Shown here piece after piece: positions 1-15,200 of a stretch of 64,000 nt of DNA. A program made the position numbers and the translations under genes. The stretch is from Petrosia ficiformis (taxonomy: Eukaryota > Porifera > Demospongiae > Haplosclerida > Petrosiidae), in contig OX345651.1 of the NCBI GenBank assembly GCA_947044365.1, positions 2,185,926 through 2,249,925 of the forward strand, in the 5' to 3' direction. Numbering within the stretch: the first letter of the stretch is position 1; the number at the start of each line of letters is the position of its first letter. The notes under the pieces were generated by a model, which saw nothing but the letters and a program-made list of their open reading frames with translations, had not been told where the DNA came from and searched no databases.

Positions 1-147
1 ATTGATGTTATTTTACATGATGGTCATATCCCTCAAGTCCAATAATACTCTGACTTCTTTTATTGATGTCTTGTTAATAATTATTATTGTAATATATTAC
101 ATTGCATTGTACTTGACCCCATGTCTGAAATTTGTTGCACTACTAAC

Positions 148-281
148 TTTGAGTCTTGTATTCTCTGCTTCTACTAATCCTCTCTGCTGTTTCTTAATGC
201 TTCTTTTAAAAGATTCGTTCTCTTTCTGTAACCTCTCTATTACATTCTTCATACCTGATACAACTTTCTCAACTTCTCCTG
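148..281 (-). CDS. CEP290: CEP290 exon 35 of window (gene continues beyond left edge)
   Basis: Acceptor TATACAG, donor GTTAGT; 134 nt, phase 1 to 0. GEVEKVVSGMKNVIERLQKE matches family PELEKTIGLMKKVVEKVQRE. No stop is reached; the C-terminal part lies outside the window. Confidence 0.95.
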
Positions 282-3200
282 CTGTATATACACCATGTTT
301 ATTAATCTATAATGTATAGAAATAGCATGAATATGACTACTCCACCTAATGAAATTTGCCAAAAATATTCCTAATCAAGATCAGTCTTAAATATTGAGTT
401 ATACTTATTCCTTTAACCCTTAGAGCACTGAGCCTGTTTTTCAAAATTCTTCCCATTTCCAACGCTGGCGACTCTATTGCATATATTTTGGCCACCGTTC
501 ACTTTCTCTACCCCAAACTTGGCTCCTTTTCCGACATGAAGTATTACTTCCACCAACTTGCTTACCGGGACTCGAAAGTCCCCAAGCACTTCATAGGATC
601 AAATCACATGCAGTGCTCTCCCTCTTTTGACTGGAACTGGGGCTAACAAAATGACCACACTGCATGTTGGCACCAGCTACACCCATGATTTCAGGTTTCA
701 CAGCATGGGAAATGCCTCAGGTACCCACCAGAGTGCGTGGGCAGGTCACAAAAAACGCAAAATGCGTGGGCGGTGAGGGGGCTGCGCCCCCTGCAAACCC
801 CAGTTAACGAAGGACACCAATTACAAGCATTTGGAGAGCTTCGTGTAGCTAGGAACACACAGCGAACCACGTAGGGGTGAAATGTCACATATATGTGACA
901 TCAGTGCTCTAAGGGTTAATAGTACACTTAACATTATGTAATATACTGTTAACCTGATCTGTTCTTGTGTTACTCATAGTTGTTGAAGCATTCTTTAGAA
1001 TGTAAATATATTGTTGAAGATCATCAATTCTAGACTGTTATGATGAGAGGTAACAGTGATGAATGAGGGATGAAGAAATGAGGTAAGGTAAAAAATGATG
1101 GAAGGTGACAGAGGAATGATGAAGGGTTTGAGAATACGAATGAAGTGGATATATGCATGACACACCCACAAATAGCTGTAAAAAAATATTGCTATACAAA
1201 ATGATATAATTAGGTGTACATACATCCAGTTATACCAAGACGCTTTGATTTAAAGGTCATTCATATTCACCTTGTCCTCAGAAAAATGCTCATAACTTTA
1301 GTTTGAAATAATCAACAATCTTTTTACCAATACTACATTCATATAATTATCCTTCCTGTTCATTTTTGTGTATGTCACATTTCAATCTATTGCTTCAATA
1401 TTGAATTACAGTATAGTTACATGTATGTATTAACCTTATGACATTAAACTATACACTATATTACATACAAGAATAATAAAAAAACATTAAAAAAATGGAA
1501 TAGCATGTAGGGATATCAAAACCGAAAAAACACAGGAACAAGATTGGGATGGTACCTTAGCAACAAAATTCAACTAACCACTTCCACATAACAACCCTAC
1601 ATAAGTATCACTTCTTTGTGTTTTACTTTTGCTCTGGCTACGAAATTACACATACTTATGTAGGGTTGTTATGTGGAAGTGGTTAGTTTAATTTTGTTGC
1701 TAAGGTACCATCCCAATCTTGTTCCTGTGTTTTTTTTTCGGTTTTGATATCCCTACATACCATTCCATTTTTTAAAAAATGTTTTTATTATTATTCTTGT
1801 TTCAATTCTATTTTTAAATGACTCAGTATAATAATTAGTTGAAGTACCCCATTTCATAGTTCGATGCTATTCAATGAATCAATACCTGGAACGGAGGTCA
1901 GTTTGTTGTGTGTTTCAGTCAGTATCAAATATGTGATGACTATTCCTTTTCATTCACAACATTCATATTTTCTGTAGGAATATGGTGTCTAAAAGGAGAC
2001 AGTACTGAACGTTTACTGCAATATTATAACTATATATATATATATATATATATATAACTATATACATTTAATTATATGTAAAGGTTATAACACGGCACAA
2101 GGGTTATATCACATTTATAAATGTGATATAACCCAGGTGCACGTATTATAACCAATTTATTTCATGATGAAGCCACACTTTTTCTAATGGCTGCGTATAG
2201 CTTCTCTAAAGTTCTTTGGTTTTGTCAACTATTTCCATGAGAATGCTCCTTGTTAGGAATGGAAAAAGAGAACATACCTCCTACTAAGGTTTCTTTGTTG
2301 CTAAAGAAAACCTGAAAGCCACGATTTCAGCCAGTATCTGAAGACAAACTCAAGACAAAAGGGAATAACTGTGCCTTACGTACCGAAGAATACAGAACAG
2401 AGCAGTAAGTGGGCGATGACAAATTTCCGTGAATGGTTCGATAGCTACAACGAAAGAAACGCAGAAAACACATGCCGCCACGAGGAAGTGTTGTCGCCAT
2501 CTGGTCCATCTGATGTTCTTTGTAAATGGCTCTGTGATACTGTAGGGTTGTTATATGTTTACAGCGAAAAATCCTCAAAGAATAGGCAAGGAGGCTTATA
2601 TCAAGCCAAAATGGATCACAAAACAGTTACAATTGTTGCCAAACCTGAGGTTAAAGAACGCTGTCCAGTTTATTTATTGGATTTGTACATTAGTAAATTG
2701 CCAAAAGGTGTCGTAGACAATGACTTATTCTACTGTAAACCTATGGCTTCAGCACGGTTGGATGACTCCTGTCCATGGTATTTCAATGTACCTATTGGAA
2801 AGAATACACTGTCAAAAATGGTTGCAGACATGTGTGCTGAAGCTGGGTTTAAGTGGGAAAAAGACGAATTATAGTTTACGTGTGAGTGGAACGTCCTGTC
2901 TTTTTGAAGCTGGGGTTCCAGAGAAATTGATCCAACAAAGGACTGGTCATCGCACCTTGGAATCCCTCCGAATGTATGAAAGAGTCACTGATAAACAGCA
3001 TTTGGCTGTAAGTAAAGTTTTAACTGGCGAGAAATACACTTACGAAGATGCTGAAAGGGACATTGAAAATTCTGTCATTGAAGGTGCTGAAAAGGTTCAG
3101 CCAATTTCAACAAATTGTAACATCACATCACAAAGTTCTTTGATGCCATCATCAGCTGGTGTACAGTACAACAACTGTACATTCTATGGTGCCCTGGTGT

Positions 3201-6200
3201 TCCATCCATTCTGCAACCATTACCACCCATGTATCCAGTTTATTCACCTTTTCAACATAGCTCTTATGAATAGTATTCCAGTTATCAGCACCCACCATAT
3301 AGTGAAAGCAGGCTAGATCGTGATGACTCCGGACAAATGTACCATCTTTAACACTTGAGGATGAAGTTATTTTGTCATATTCATTGTATTATATTCATTG
3401 TATCGTATTCATTGTATCATATTCATTCTATAATAATCATTGTGTGATAAGAATTATAATTATATTATCTATACTGCACATGCGTAGACTACTGAATGGA
3501 GGGGTAGGGCACCATTGGATGCCATGCCAAGTCATGCTTATCTAGCTGTATACATTTTGTTATGGTTGATGACGTCTTCTGAGTTCATCAAAGGCGTAAA
3601 ATACGAAGACAGGCCGCGGGACTAGGGTACATCTCGGTGTTTTACAAATCTTGTCAGTACGTGCAGCATTCAGTATATAGAGCTGATGTTTACAGGTGTT
3701 AACCGCAAACCATGTTATATCCAACATCAAAGCCTAATATATCACTGTAGCAGATATATAACCCAGTCGGAAGCTTTGAAGTGTGGCTTCATCATGATAT
3801 AAGTATATATATATCATAGTTACATCATGGGTAGTAAGCATTTTCTGATGATATACGTATATATATTATTTTAATAATTATAATTAATAATGAATTATTG
3901 GCATATGATAAGCATAATAACTGTATAGTGATTGACAACTTCTTGTCTGACTGTATTCAACTAGCTAACATATCAGTACAGAAGCAAACTTAGTTAGTGC
4001 ACACTCAGTTATCACTGATCTGCTTTACAATTCTAGCCCTACATATTCTATTTGTGAAAGTGTTAATGTAAGCTTACAATGCATATTCTATGTATATTAA
4101 GTTATTAACTATGTAAATACAGTGTACATTATGATAATTATGAAAATCTCCTCTTGTAGAGCAGCATCTGATATCCATCTTAATTAGTGGGTGTGGTCTA
4201 TTACAAGTGGCATCCTATCGTAAGCAGCTTGCTGTAGTGACTGAATATGTAGGTCAAGAAACAGAGAAGGAAGACAATAGTTCAATGGAATTTAACTACA
4301 AATAAATTTATATTTGTGCTAGAACTATGCTTATAGCTTCAGAAATGTAGAAATGCATTTTTATGAAAAAGAATAATAATAATAATAATAATTATTATTA
4401 TGATGAACATTCAGCCAGTTTTGCCACTCGCCAATCCTCTACTTTAAAGACGTTCTCTGGCCATCTAAAAGATACTGTTAGTCATAAAAACACTCAATAT
4501 CAAAAGGTATGTGTGTATTTAAATCTATCTGTATATATTAGCAGAGATTTCAGCCCATTAGTTGCAATTGAAATTTTAGGCAGCCATTTCTTTCGGTGTC
4601 ATCCCTACATAGAGAGTACTACCGTACTCTCTGATAAAGTTATCACATCATAATTTTGAGGAAATCGCGAATGTGAACAGATTTAAGTTGGAATTACCAA
4701 CTGAAATGGTTATAAAATGTGAAAAAGGACTGTTTTATTAGAGATGATAAAGGAATTAACTAGTCAAGGCTATCCTGTCATAATCAGTATAAATGTAGAT
4801 AACTAGTTAGAATTACACACTTAAACTAATTACTCAAGTGTATCAATACAATTACAAGCGAATATTAATATTTAATGAAATTGATAAGTCACTAGCTCAT
4901 TATGTATTACACAGTGATGGAAGGGATGAGAATTATGCAACATTTCATAAGGACAGCTGTATATATTATAGTTATATACCCTAACTCTTGGAAGTTCCAT
5001 CATAACTTGTTCATACTGAAATTGTAGCTGTGTGTACTGTTTTTTAGTTTCAAGAAGATCTTGTCTGAGTCTAGTCCCATGAGCTAATAGGCCCTGTGTA
5101 TCTGATGACTCATTAGAAGTATTCTGTATTCAAAACATATAATATTAATGACATACATGTACATTACTAACTATAGGTCTAGTTTGTTGCAAAACTTCCT
5201 TTCCAGCTGTGCTAATACTAGAAGTGTTACATCAATTTGTTGGTTTGTTATCCTTTATAGTTAAGAGTTAGTACATATAGCAATAATGCTCTGTTCGTTG
5301 CAGAAACATTCACTTTTGTTGAGATAACACTCTATTCACAACCGCTGTGTAAACAGTAACTCAGAACTCTCAGAGCTTCAGATGAATCATTATTTCAAAC
5401 TTTAAAAAATGCACATTATGAAGCTTGTATAAGTCAAATCAGAGTGACTCAACTACTGATATTTCAACTGAGAGGACGATTAAATCTGAAGTGCATACAT
5501 GTGCATGTACTTTAAAAAACAAGGTTAGGTGTTGAAGATGTTCCTTTGAAGTGAGTTTTAAAAAAAATTTTGTGTGCCTCTGAAAGATCTGGCTGGCAAG
5601 TTGAAACCAAACTAAAGCTTCACTAAAGCCAGATAAAATCAAGATACATGTACGCACTTGTTTTTCATCAGGAAACATCTGAAGAGTTTATAATAAAAAT
5701 TGTATTACAAACCATTATGCATGATAATCACATTGAGAACTGGGGTATCAGTCTTTATTGGCTATTATTTTTAGTATTGGTATTGGTTATTTTAAGTGAT
5801 ATATATGTACATCAGTACATGTAACCTATATTGTAATAAGTATAATAATAATGTCCTTTCTTATGATTATAATTTTCGTTATATCCTTTTAAAGTATCGA
5901 GAGAATGCTCATTTTCACTGCAAGAATCAAATACCTGAATGTAGATATACATAAATCATATCAACATCAGTTATTGGTAGATATCTGAAGTAAATATTAA
6001 TTGGTTTATAGGAATATATTGATGCCTCATTAATTATAACAATTATCACTTACATGCATCCTCATGTATTCACATAGACAAAATGTTTCAATAAAAGATG
6101 ATCTTGTTATATTCAAGGTCAAATAATATCATATTAATATATCATTTCATTGTATGGTTCAGAAGGATTCCATCAGCTATGATGTACAAACCTTTATTTC

Positions 6201-9200
6201 ATGTTGTAATGCTTTGTTCATCTCATTCAACATATCATTCTGAGCTTGTAGTTGTAATAATTTACTTGTTCTCACTTCCTGAACTTGTTTCTTTAATGAT
6301 GTTATCTGAAAGATATAATTTAAAGAAAAGGTTGTTACTTCATATAAGGATAGTATAGTAGCTATAATTATTAATTCAGAATAGAATAAAATAATTTTAT
6401 GCTTGATTGAGAACAAAATAATACATCAATATATAAGCCCATACACCTAACATGTACATAAATATAACACTTTTTTTGTGACTCCTATACATGTATTATA
6501 ATAATACATTATCATAATTATATTATAACATACACACTAAAACATATTCTATTTTCTGACACAAAAAAAGTGAATGCTGTGAAAATATATTTGAAGGATT
6601 AGAATATAATCATTACACTGATCTGTGAATTCATATTTCTAAGGCAAATTACAGATATTCATGACATATAACATTCAATATATGTACATGTATATACGTA
6701 CATACAACACTGTATATTTACTTCATTATTCAAATTAAAAATCTGTGATTTTAGAGCAAATGCTTCATCAGGTGATACCCAGTTATCTTGAGATGGTACA
6801 ACCGAAGAGGTAGGAATAGTGTGTGTACGAGATTTTTCTAAGGATTTTATTTGGTCTTGAAGTAAACTCTTCTCTCTCTCAGATCTAAAATACAAAATGT
6901 ACATCTAGATACTAGCCATTTGAAATCAATACACAAATCAAATGATATGTACACACCATATAGGGCCTTCTATTGGTGAAGGGAAAATCTTAATGAATTT
7001 GTGAATTAGGAAAATTCACCGAATTAAAAAGTACAGTTAAATTAGCTCGATGTTGTAGCAGCCACTACTTCAACTGTACTTGCTTTGAAACTGTGATTCA
7101 ACAGCGATAGCCTTCAAACAAGATGTGTTATGTTTCCATGTACTCCTTTGCTACTAGAAGTCTTCTGAAAGAGTGAAACAGCAATCGTGAGTTGCAAAAT
7201 TGTCATAACTTTATAAGTGAAAGGTTTTAGACAAAGCCTGTCTTTCATTTTGATCCTTGTATAATTTCAAGTCTTTTGGTAGCTTGATCAAAGTCCCAAT
7301 GTTGTTACACAGCACTTTTGCTGATGAAACCTCCATGGCTAAATAAAAATTTTACCTACCTTACCTACCTACCTACTTGTCTAGAAATTCTGTACATACA
7401 CAGACAGACAGAACACCAAATTACAATAACCCTCTGCTCTGCCTATGCGGGTAAGGGTTAATAACAACCCATAATTAGTAGGTGCAGCCAAAAATCTTTT
7501 GTGGCCTGTAAGGGCCACACCTTTTGCCGTTGGAACACACAAGATGGAATCCGATTTTCTACTATCAGATGACTATGTCACCCACTTTCAGATGATGATG
7601 ATGATCACATCAAAGCAGTGTCTGTAAGTATTGTTACTGTTACTATCCTGTTGTGCAACTACAAATAATTATTGTGGTATTTTCTTACACATGCATCAAC
7701 AGCAGCAGCAGTAATAATTAAAGCAGGGACTGCTACAGTACTAATGAAGATGAAAGAGGAGACTACTGAAGAAACAGGAGAAGAGAATGCAGAGGAGGCT
7801 ATAGATCTAGAAGAAACTAAGGAAGATACTACTACAAAAGAGAGTAGCATACTCATTTTATCTCTACATCGGTAACTTCTCTTGAATTTGCTACAACGTT
7901 TTCTTCTCCACATTGGCTGGTTTACAATGATCTTGATCAAGTATTAAGGCCACTGGTACTGATGGGGAAAAACATTATAGAGGCAATATGTCATCAATTT
8001 ATAGATATAGTTTTGTTGCGCTGTTTTCTCCATCTTTAAGTCAATGTGACATCACACTAGTGTTGGTACATCCTAGCACGAAAGAATCTGTTACCCTTTA
8101 CGACCCTATTACCTAATGAAGCAATTAACAGTGCACTAAAGAGGAAAACTTACTATACAAAGCAACATCTGCCAGCATTTGTAGCATCTACGAAGGATTT
8201 AGTTTTGGAGCAACAAGCAGAGGTAGAGAAAGCCATCATTGGAGAAGGTAATCACAAAATGCAGCAGGCCTATCAACATCTGGAAGTAATAGATGGTATT
8301 TGGTGGTGAATGAATGAGCAGCAGAGACAACTCATATCAAGAAATTTATTTATCAGCGTGTTATACCTATGGAGAAGGATGAAGCAGAAGCTCTGCCCAT
8401 TAATACAATCAATTAAGTGTAACAGAGGATACAGCACTACAGAAATTGAATTTGTCTACTGGTGTAGTGAATAGGATGTGGTAAACGTCTTGTCTGCTCA
8501 GACAAGTTGTAAATTTCAGGGATTCCATGTGGATCCAAGAAGGATATGTATGTTCTTTTGAAATCAGGAACCCAGCCACATGCAGTAAAATGTAGTGGAA
8601 AAGTATACAAATCTTATGATTGATGCTTCCATTTTACTTCACTCTCTATTTGCTTGCATTCCATTGCTTTAGCAGACGTAAATGGGAGCTAGCTGCAAAG
8701 GTGGCAAACCAAAGGGAAAACTGTAACTATTTTACAGACAGTTTCATTTTCTGAGAGTGTCCACAATAGAAAGACATGTGTTCAACCCGAAGCTTCCAAT
8801 ACTTGTACATCAGGTAGCACTCCTGCTGAACCTATAGATTTATAAACTTTTTGTATTGGTGGATATTTGTTTGGCAAGCCAACTATCCTGAACATCAACA
8901 AAGTTTTTCTTTTAGTGGCTGGTATTCTTTTGGCAACTTTCCTGATCCCCTGAGTACTAGTATTAGTGGATATAGCTTCACAAATACTGGATATGGGATG
9001 GGCGATTATGAAAATATGAGTCAATGATTATTGTCTGTGCAGGTATCACAATTATTGCGATTACTGGCTACATACATGTATGTATGTTGATTTCATTCAA
9101 CAATCAAATTGATACCTTTTATTTGTTGAGTAAACAGTGTTGAAAAACTGATTTAGATGTGATAATACTGAAGTTAGGCACAATAATCATTGTTTTTGTC

Positions 9201-12200
9201 ACCACATTATGCAATATTTAGATGATATGATTATCACAGGAAATTTTCAATTAGATTATCAAAATATTGCCCATCCCTAGTACTGGATACCCCCGTCTGG
9301 CAACTTTGGGTATCAAATCCATCTGGCATCTTTGACCATTCATCTTGCAGCATCACTAATAATGAGGGACTTCCCAACAATGTTGTTTCCAGCAGCTCAA
9401 GTGAGTTAGCCATAAATGCCACTTTCCTTTCTCCTTCAACAGTTTTCTATCTTGTGATATTGCATGGAATCATTTTTTATGGCCCGTAGGGCCATCCCTA
9501 TAATTGCTTTCCACGGGGTTTAATGTATAATATATATATATATATATATGTTTGTGTCACTTGCGCGACTATGCGTTGTATACGTAGTTAAGGAAGTTGC
9601 GTCATTCCAGGGGGCTCGGTCAATTAATGGGCGTGGCGCGTAAAAGAACGCGCGATCAAGCTTTACACACCAGCAGAAAGAAAGCTGTTGAGCTTACGTA
9701 GAAACTGGAACTAATAGCTAGCTATTCTGCCTGAAATATATTCCTAAAGTTCTACAAGGTCCTTTGAAAGGTCAGGAGAGTAGATAATCAAAATAATAAC
9801 TATAATAAGCTGTTGTCTTTCATGCTTGATAAAGTCAGCCATGATTACTGAATTCTGCACACCACAAAGCAGTCATATCTTCACTTAAATTTGTAAAGCA
9901 ATCATAGGGATGTTTTTTTCTCTATATACACTTGTTTTGCTATGGTTGCCACAGAAGGCGAGTGATTTGCTGATCCTCCATATAACTTAGCAATCCAACA
10001 TGAAGAGGATAGATGCTTTACGAATCCTCAGGCATCTCTTCAGCAATCCAAGAGAAGTAATGCATAATACCATGTATATATGCCATGTGTACATGCTAAG
10101 TGACCAAACCTTGCAGGAAGAGATTCAAAAGTAAGTGAAGAAACAAAGCATAAGCTGACCAGTCAACACTCAGAACCCGTCTTTCAAAACATAGGCGTGA
10201 ATCCTATGCAAACGGAGTGACAAATATTTAGCAGTTATATCACTAACCTTATCCCTTACTTACCAGAACATTTATATATTTCACTGATTAATTTGCTTAT
10301 CTTTTGGTGCAGAAAGGCCACATCCACTCAAGATGACACGTGTTCCACAGCAAAGAGCGTGTGCACACGTAGGTGCAAATGATTTTGCCCCCATCTACTC
10401 CTATGGCGGTCTTTTCAGTATAGTACTTTTTTTGTGTATATTTCTAGTTGTTTTATCTTGAAGATCTATTTGAAGACGATGTGTTACTGAGATGTATTCT
10501 TAAGACTAAACAACTAATAAGGAGAGCCATCTATGTTTTCATTATAATAATAAAAATGCTATACATAATAATAGTAATAAATTATTACTATTATTATTAT
10601 TACAGTTTTAATAATTTAATAGTATAATATTTTTGGCTATTCCGTCCTGCTATTCCATATTCTGTATTCTGCATTTTCCAGTATCCAACATAATATTTCC
10701 TGTAAAGCTAGAAATTCTCTCATATTTGTTGACACAACTGTAACTACAAAGCATAGCTACATAGACAAAAACTGTTGCACTGCATGGGGAATACAGCTTG
10801 GTTTGCATAAGTTTACATAGTACGCATGCTCAAAACAGCATGTATTACTATCGTGATAGTGATAACAGTTTAATATCGCAATAGTGAAACTATCGATACT
10901 ATCGCCCATCCCTAGACTATGTACCTTTCAATTGTTTCTCTCAATGTAGTGATATATTTTTGAGTTGCTTCTAATTCTTTATTCTTTCCAGACAGTTTGG
11001 CTCTTAGAGTCTCCACTTTGTGTTGCCATTTCTTATTCTCCTCCCAACGTGCTACTTGCAATGAAGAGTGCTAAAACATAGTGACAATAGTAACCACATG
11101 CAGCTAACAGAATTATATTTTGTCAGGTCACAATCAATGCTTATCTATTGCTTTGTTGATTTTTTTTATGGCCCACAGCACCATTCCTATCATTGCTTTC
11201 AACAGGGGTTAATGTATAATATGTTTGTGTAACACACCTTACATGTATATACCTAGTTAAGAAGCTATGGGTGTGGCACATAACAGAATGTACTCTGCTA
11301 CACCCACCACTCAAGCTGCAGACAATGAATGATAGCAGTCGGTGAAAGAAAATTTACAATAAACTTAAACAGAATAGATACCAGAAAAAAAAAACAACTG
11401 TAATAGGCTGTTAGTTTCAGAAACTCATCAGTGATTACAAATCAATCATAGGGATACTTTTTCTCTATAACTTGTTTTAAAAGTGTTAGTGCTATTACAA
11501 TACTACATGTACATGTATATGTAGAGCAAAACGTTGTCAGTGAAATATTAAAAGATATACATTGCAGAAAAAACAAGTTTCCTTATATGCCATGTAGCAG
11601 CCTGGAGCATGTGGGATGTTGAAACTGAAAAACCACAGAAACATAAGTGTAGATAGAGTAAAAGCGAAACACAAGAAGCCATACATTTGTAGGGTTGTTA
11701 TGTGGAAGTCATTAGTTTAGTTTTGTTATAAAGGTATCATCCCAATATTGTTTGTAGTACTATTAATATAAGGTTTACAGAAGATCTTTATGTGGTTATA
11801 ACCTTGGTATCAATCAGTGAAGTAGCTTCATTAACAGAACGAGACTTCTCCTTCTTAACAATCTCTTGTTGCTGTTGTTTCAATTGTTGAGCTTGTTTCT
11901 CAACTCTTGATTGAAGGATGGAGCAACGATGATGTAATTCTTCCAATTCAAGAGTACTGGAATGAGAATTTGCTTGGATCTATAAATAAGAAGAGATCAA
12001 TTAAAAAATCTATCAAATGTACAGGTATTTAGTCTTATGTTTGTTGAATATCATAACTACTGTATAATGTTGGAAGCACTCTCTGCAGGTTTGGGCACAC
12101 ATGCACTATAAAAGTCATGATGTCTTTGCCCATGTATGTAGAACAGAGGGTTACTGTAATGGTTTCAAGTGTCTATGTGTCTGTCTGTCTATCACAAAAT

Positions 12201-15200
12201 TTCCAGCAAAAGTGTGAATATTGGAACATCAGACTTCAAATCGCCCAAGATCAAAATTAAAGACAGGTTTTTTTTTCCAATTAAAAACATTTTTTTTAAA
12301 GTTGTGAAAACTCACAGTTACTGTGTCACAACTTTCAGAAGACTTCTGGTAGCACAGAAATACATGGAAGGTACATATGTAGCTCATCTTGTTGAAAGCT
12401 ATCACTTTTGAAACCCTGCTTGAAATCAAGAGTATAATTGAGGTGGTCTGCTACAACAGCGAGCACTTGCCCTAAAATTTCAGCGATGATGGTCACTTTC
12501 AAAGCTCAAACTACTTCATTTCAGACAAGTGACAAAAGCTGCTTACAGCGCTATATATCTACTTGCTTTCAATGTTGCTGTAAGTAATCTTCTTATAATA
12601 ATAATACTAAGTACTCAACTGGAGTGTACGTAAGTTCTCACACACACACACACAATTATATATAATTTATGTAATAATTCATTATAAAATTATTATAGTA
12701 TTTTATGTAATAATTCATTATAAAATTATTATAGTATTTTCTGCAATTATTAACCCTCGACCACATAAGCAAAGCGGAGGGTTACTGTAATCTGGTGTTC
12801 TGTCTGTCTGTTGTTGTGTGTGTATGAACAATATTTTTGGACAACTAACAACATTGGAACTTCAATCAAGCTTAGTTGTGAAATATAAGTAAAGTAACAC
12901 ACTGGTTGGTAAATGCTACCACTATAATATACATTAGAAAATATAATATGGAGGATTTATGTATAGAGAGTTGGAGACTTTGTAAGACTGCAACACCTTT
13001 GAATACTTGAGAACAGTAACAGGAACTATCTGAATGTCAGATGATTCAATAATTGAGAGACAATAAAAGTGGATCATACATTGTATGATGTCTTCATGTA
13101 AACAGAAACTAAAAGAAACAATGTAGTTGTGATGAGTTCAGTTGCAAGATATACATGTATAACACCCTACAAAACAAAGGTTCACACTTAATACACGTTT
13201 TTGTTCATATATTTAAAACTATTTAATTTCAACCACCTATACTTGATAATTAGCCTATCGGAACCATACCGAGGCAATTGATGTTGGACTTCATAGCTCT
13301 CATCAACTTGATGTGATAATTGTCTCAAAAGTAGTTTCTTGACCAACAAAACTACATGTACCAGTTTGAATATGAGAAGCAAGCCAATGTTGGTGTTGCT
13401 TTGACAGTGTGAGAGTAATACAGTGCATCCTCCACTATTCGAATCTTGCTTATCCGAGCAGTCACTGTTATGCGCATGCGCAAACAAGTTAATTAAATGT
13501 TAATTAATAATACACATGTAGTGTTGAGTGAAAAATATGGCTACGAGTGAACCTCAAGTGAAGAGGAAAAAAATTGTTTTGACGAAAAACTGGACATCAT
13601 CAACCTGTTACAGAGAGGCACATCATACACGGTTATAGCAAAGAAGTATGGCATTAGACGATCGACAGTTGCAGATATTAAGAAAAGTGAACCAAAGTTG
13701 AAGGCATACGAGGAACGTATGATTACGATTGGAGTAAAAACGGGAAGGACGAAAGAAATGAAGAAGGGTAGCTACAAAGAGTTAGATGCTGCTCTTTATA
13801 TTTGGTTTAGACAGCAGCAAGAAAAAAATGTGCCAGTAAGCGAGCCTTTGCTCCAGGAAAAGCCCAAATTGTTGTTTGAACAGTTGTACCCGGACTCACC
13901 TAAGCCCATCAGTGCTAGCACAGGGTTTCAGTGGCGATTTGGTAAGCGCCATGGTATCAAAAACATATCAATTCAGGGTGAAAAAGAGTCAGCTGACATG
14001 ATATTTGCTGCTGATTATCAGTTCCACTTCAATTCAATGATTGCAGATTACTCTCATGAACAAGTTTTCAACTGTGATGAAACTGGTCTTCAGTTCCGTT
14101 TACTACTACAAAAGACCTTAGCTAGTCTTTTTGAAAGGCAAGGAAATAAAGTAAAGATCGAATAACACTTAATGCATCCGTAAATGTCACTGGCAGCATA
14201 AAACAGCCACTTCTTTTCATTGGAAAAGCTGCTCGACCTCGCTGCTTTAACAACACTAACCTTAGAAACCTTCCTGTTGTTTATGAGTCAGAAAAATGCC
14301 TGGGTTAATACTCAAATTATCAGTTCCTGGTTTCACAATCACTTTGTCCCATTTTTTTCAAAATAAGCTCTCCTCAATGGGACAAGAACCTAAAGCCTTA
14401 CTTGCGTTAAAAAACTGTTCACCCCGCCCTGATGAAGAACAGCTGCTCTCCAGTGACGGCAAGGTGAAAGCATTATTCCTTCCTCTGAATGTAATGTCCT
14501 TAATTCAACCAATGGATCAGGGAGTTATATAATGGGAGCTACGCTTTAATAAGGTTATAGTCAACTGTACTTCTAGGTAGCATTATAGTACTAATGTGTA
14601 CTGTAATTATAGTAATGTGTGAATCTCTTTACATTTTAATGTGATAACATAGTACTAAGGTGTAATACTTTGTAGTACATCTGAAGTACAGTACAGAGTA
14701 CTTCACTCACAATGTACACTGCAGTCAATGGAAGGAGATTGATAGTATGTAAACTTAATAATGTCAGGTACTGTATATGCAGACTATGATGTATATATAT
14801 GTAAATTAATCAATGTGCACATGGTAGTCAATTCAACTCTATACTTGTCTATCCATTCTTACAGATGTCATACTCTCTGGTACAGCTTTAAAAAATTCCC
14901 CACAAATTGTTGAACTAATTTGGAGTAAACAAGTTCATGATCAGCACTTCATTCTGATGGAACAGGATGTATTGGTGGACACCAATACTATTTCTCATGT
15001 GATCCTATTGTGGTTTGTGATAAGTCAGTAAAACATGTTGAACATTACATACGCGAACTGCTTTTATCAGATGTCTAATGTAGAATTTAACTTTGTATTT
15101 TACTTCATGTACATGTAGATTAGCAAACTGTAACATGTACATGTTAGGCTACACATGTAATGGTTCATAAATGAAACAAGGTACATGTAATATTAAAATA

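Noticed and set aside
2..319. 105-residue plus-strand ORF
   Set aside because: Antisense shadow of CEP290 exon 35; the minus strand carries the conserved motif VEKVVSGMKNVIERLQ.
995..1225. 76-residue minus-strand ORF as a gene
   Set aside because: It is hydrophobic low-complexity sequence on AT-rich DNA and overlaps the real exon 947-1034 in another frame.
5176..5221. Extra CEP290 exon (ISTAGKEVLQQTRPI)
   Set aside because: It has plausible splice borders, but phase 0 gives an immediate stop and the needed phase does not match exon 31 or the microexon.
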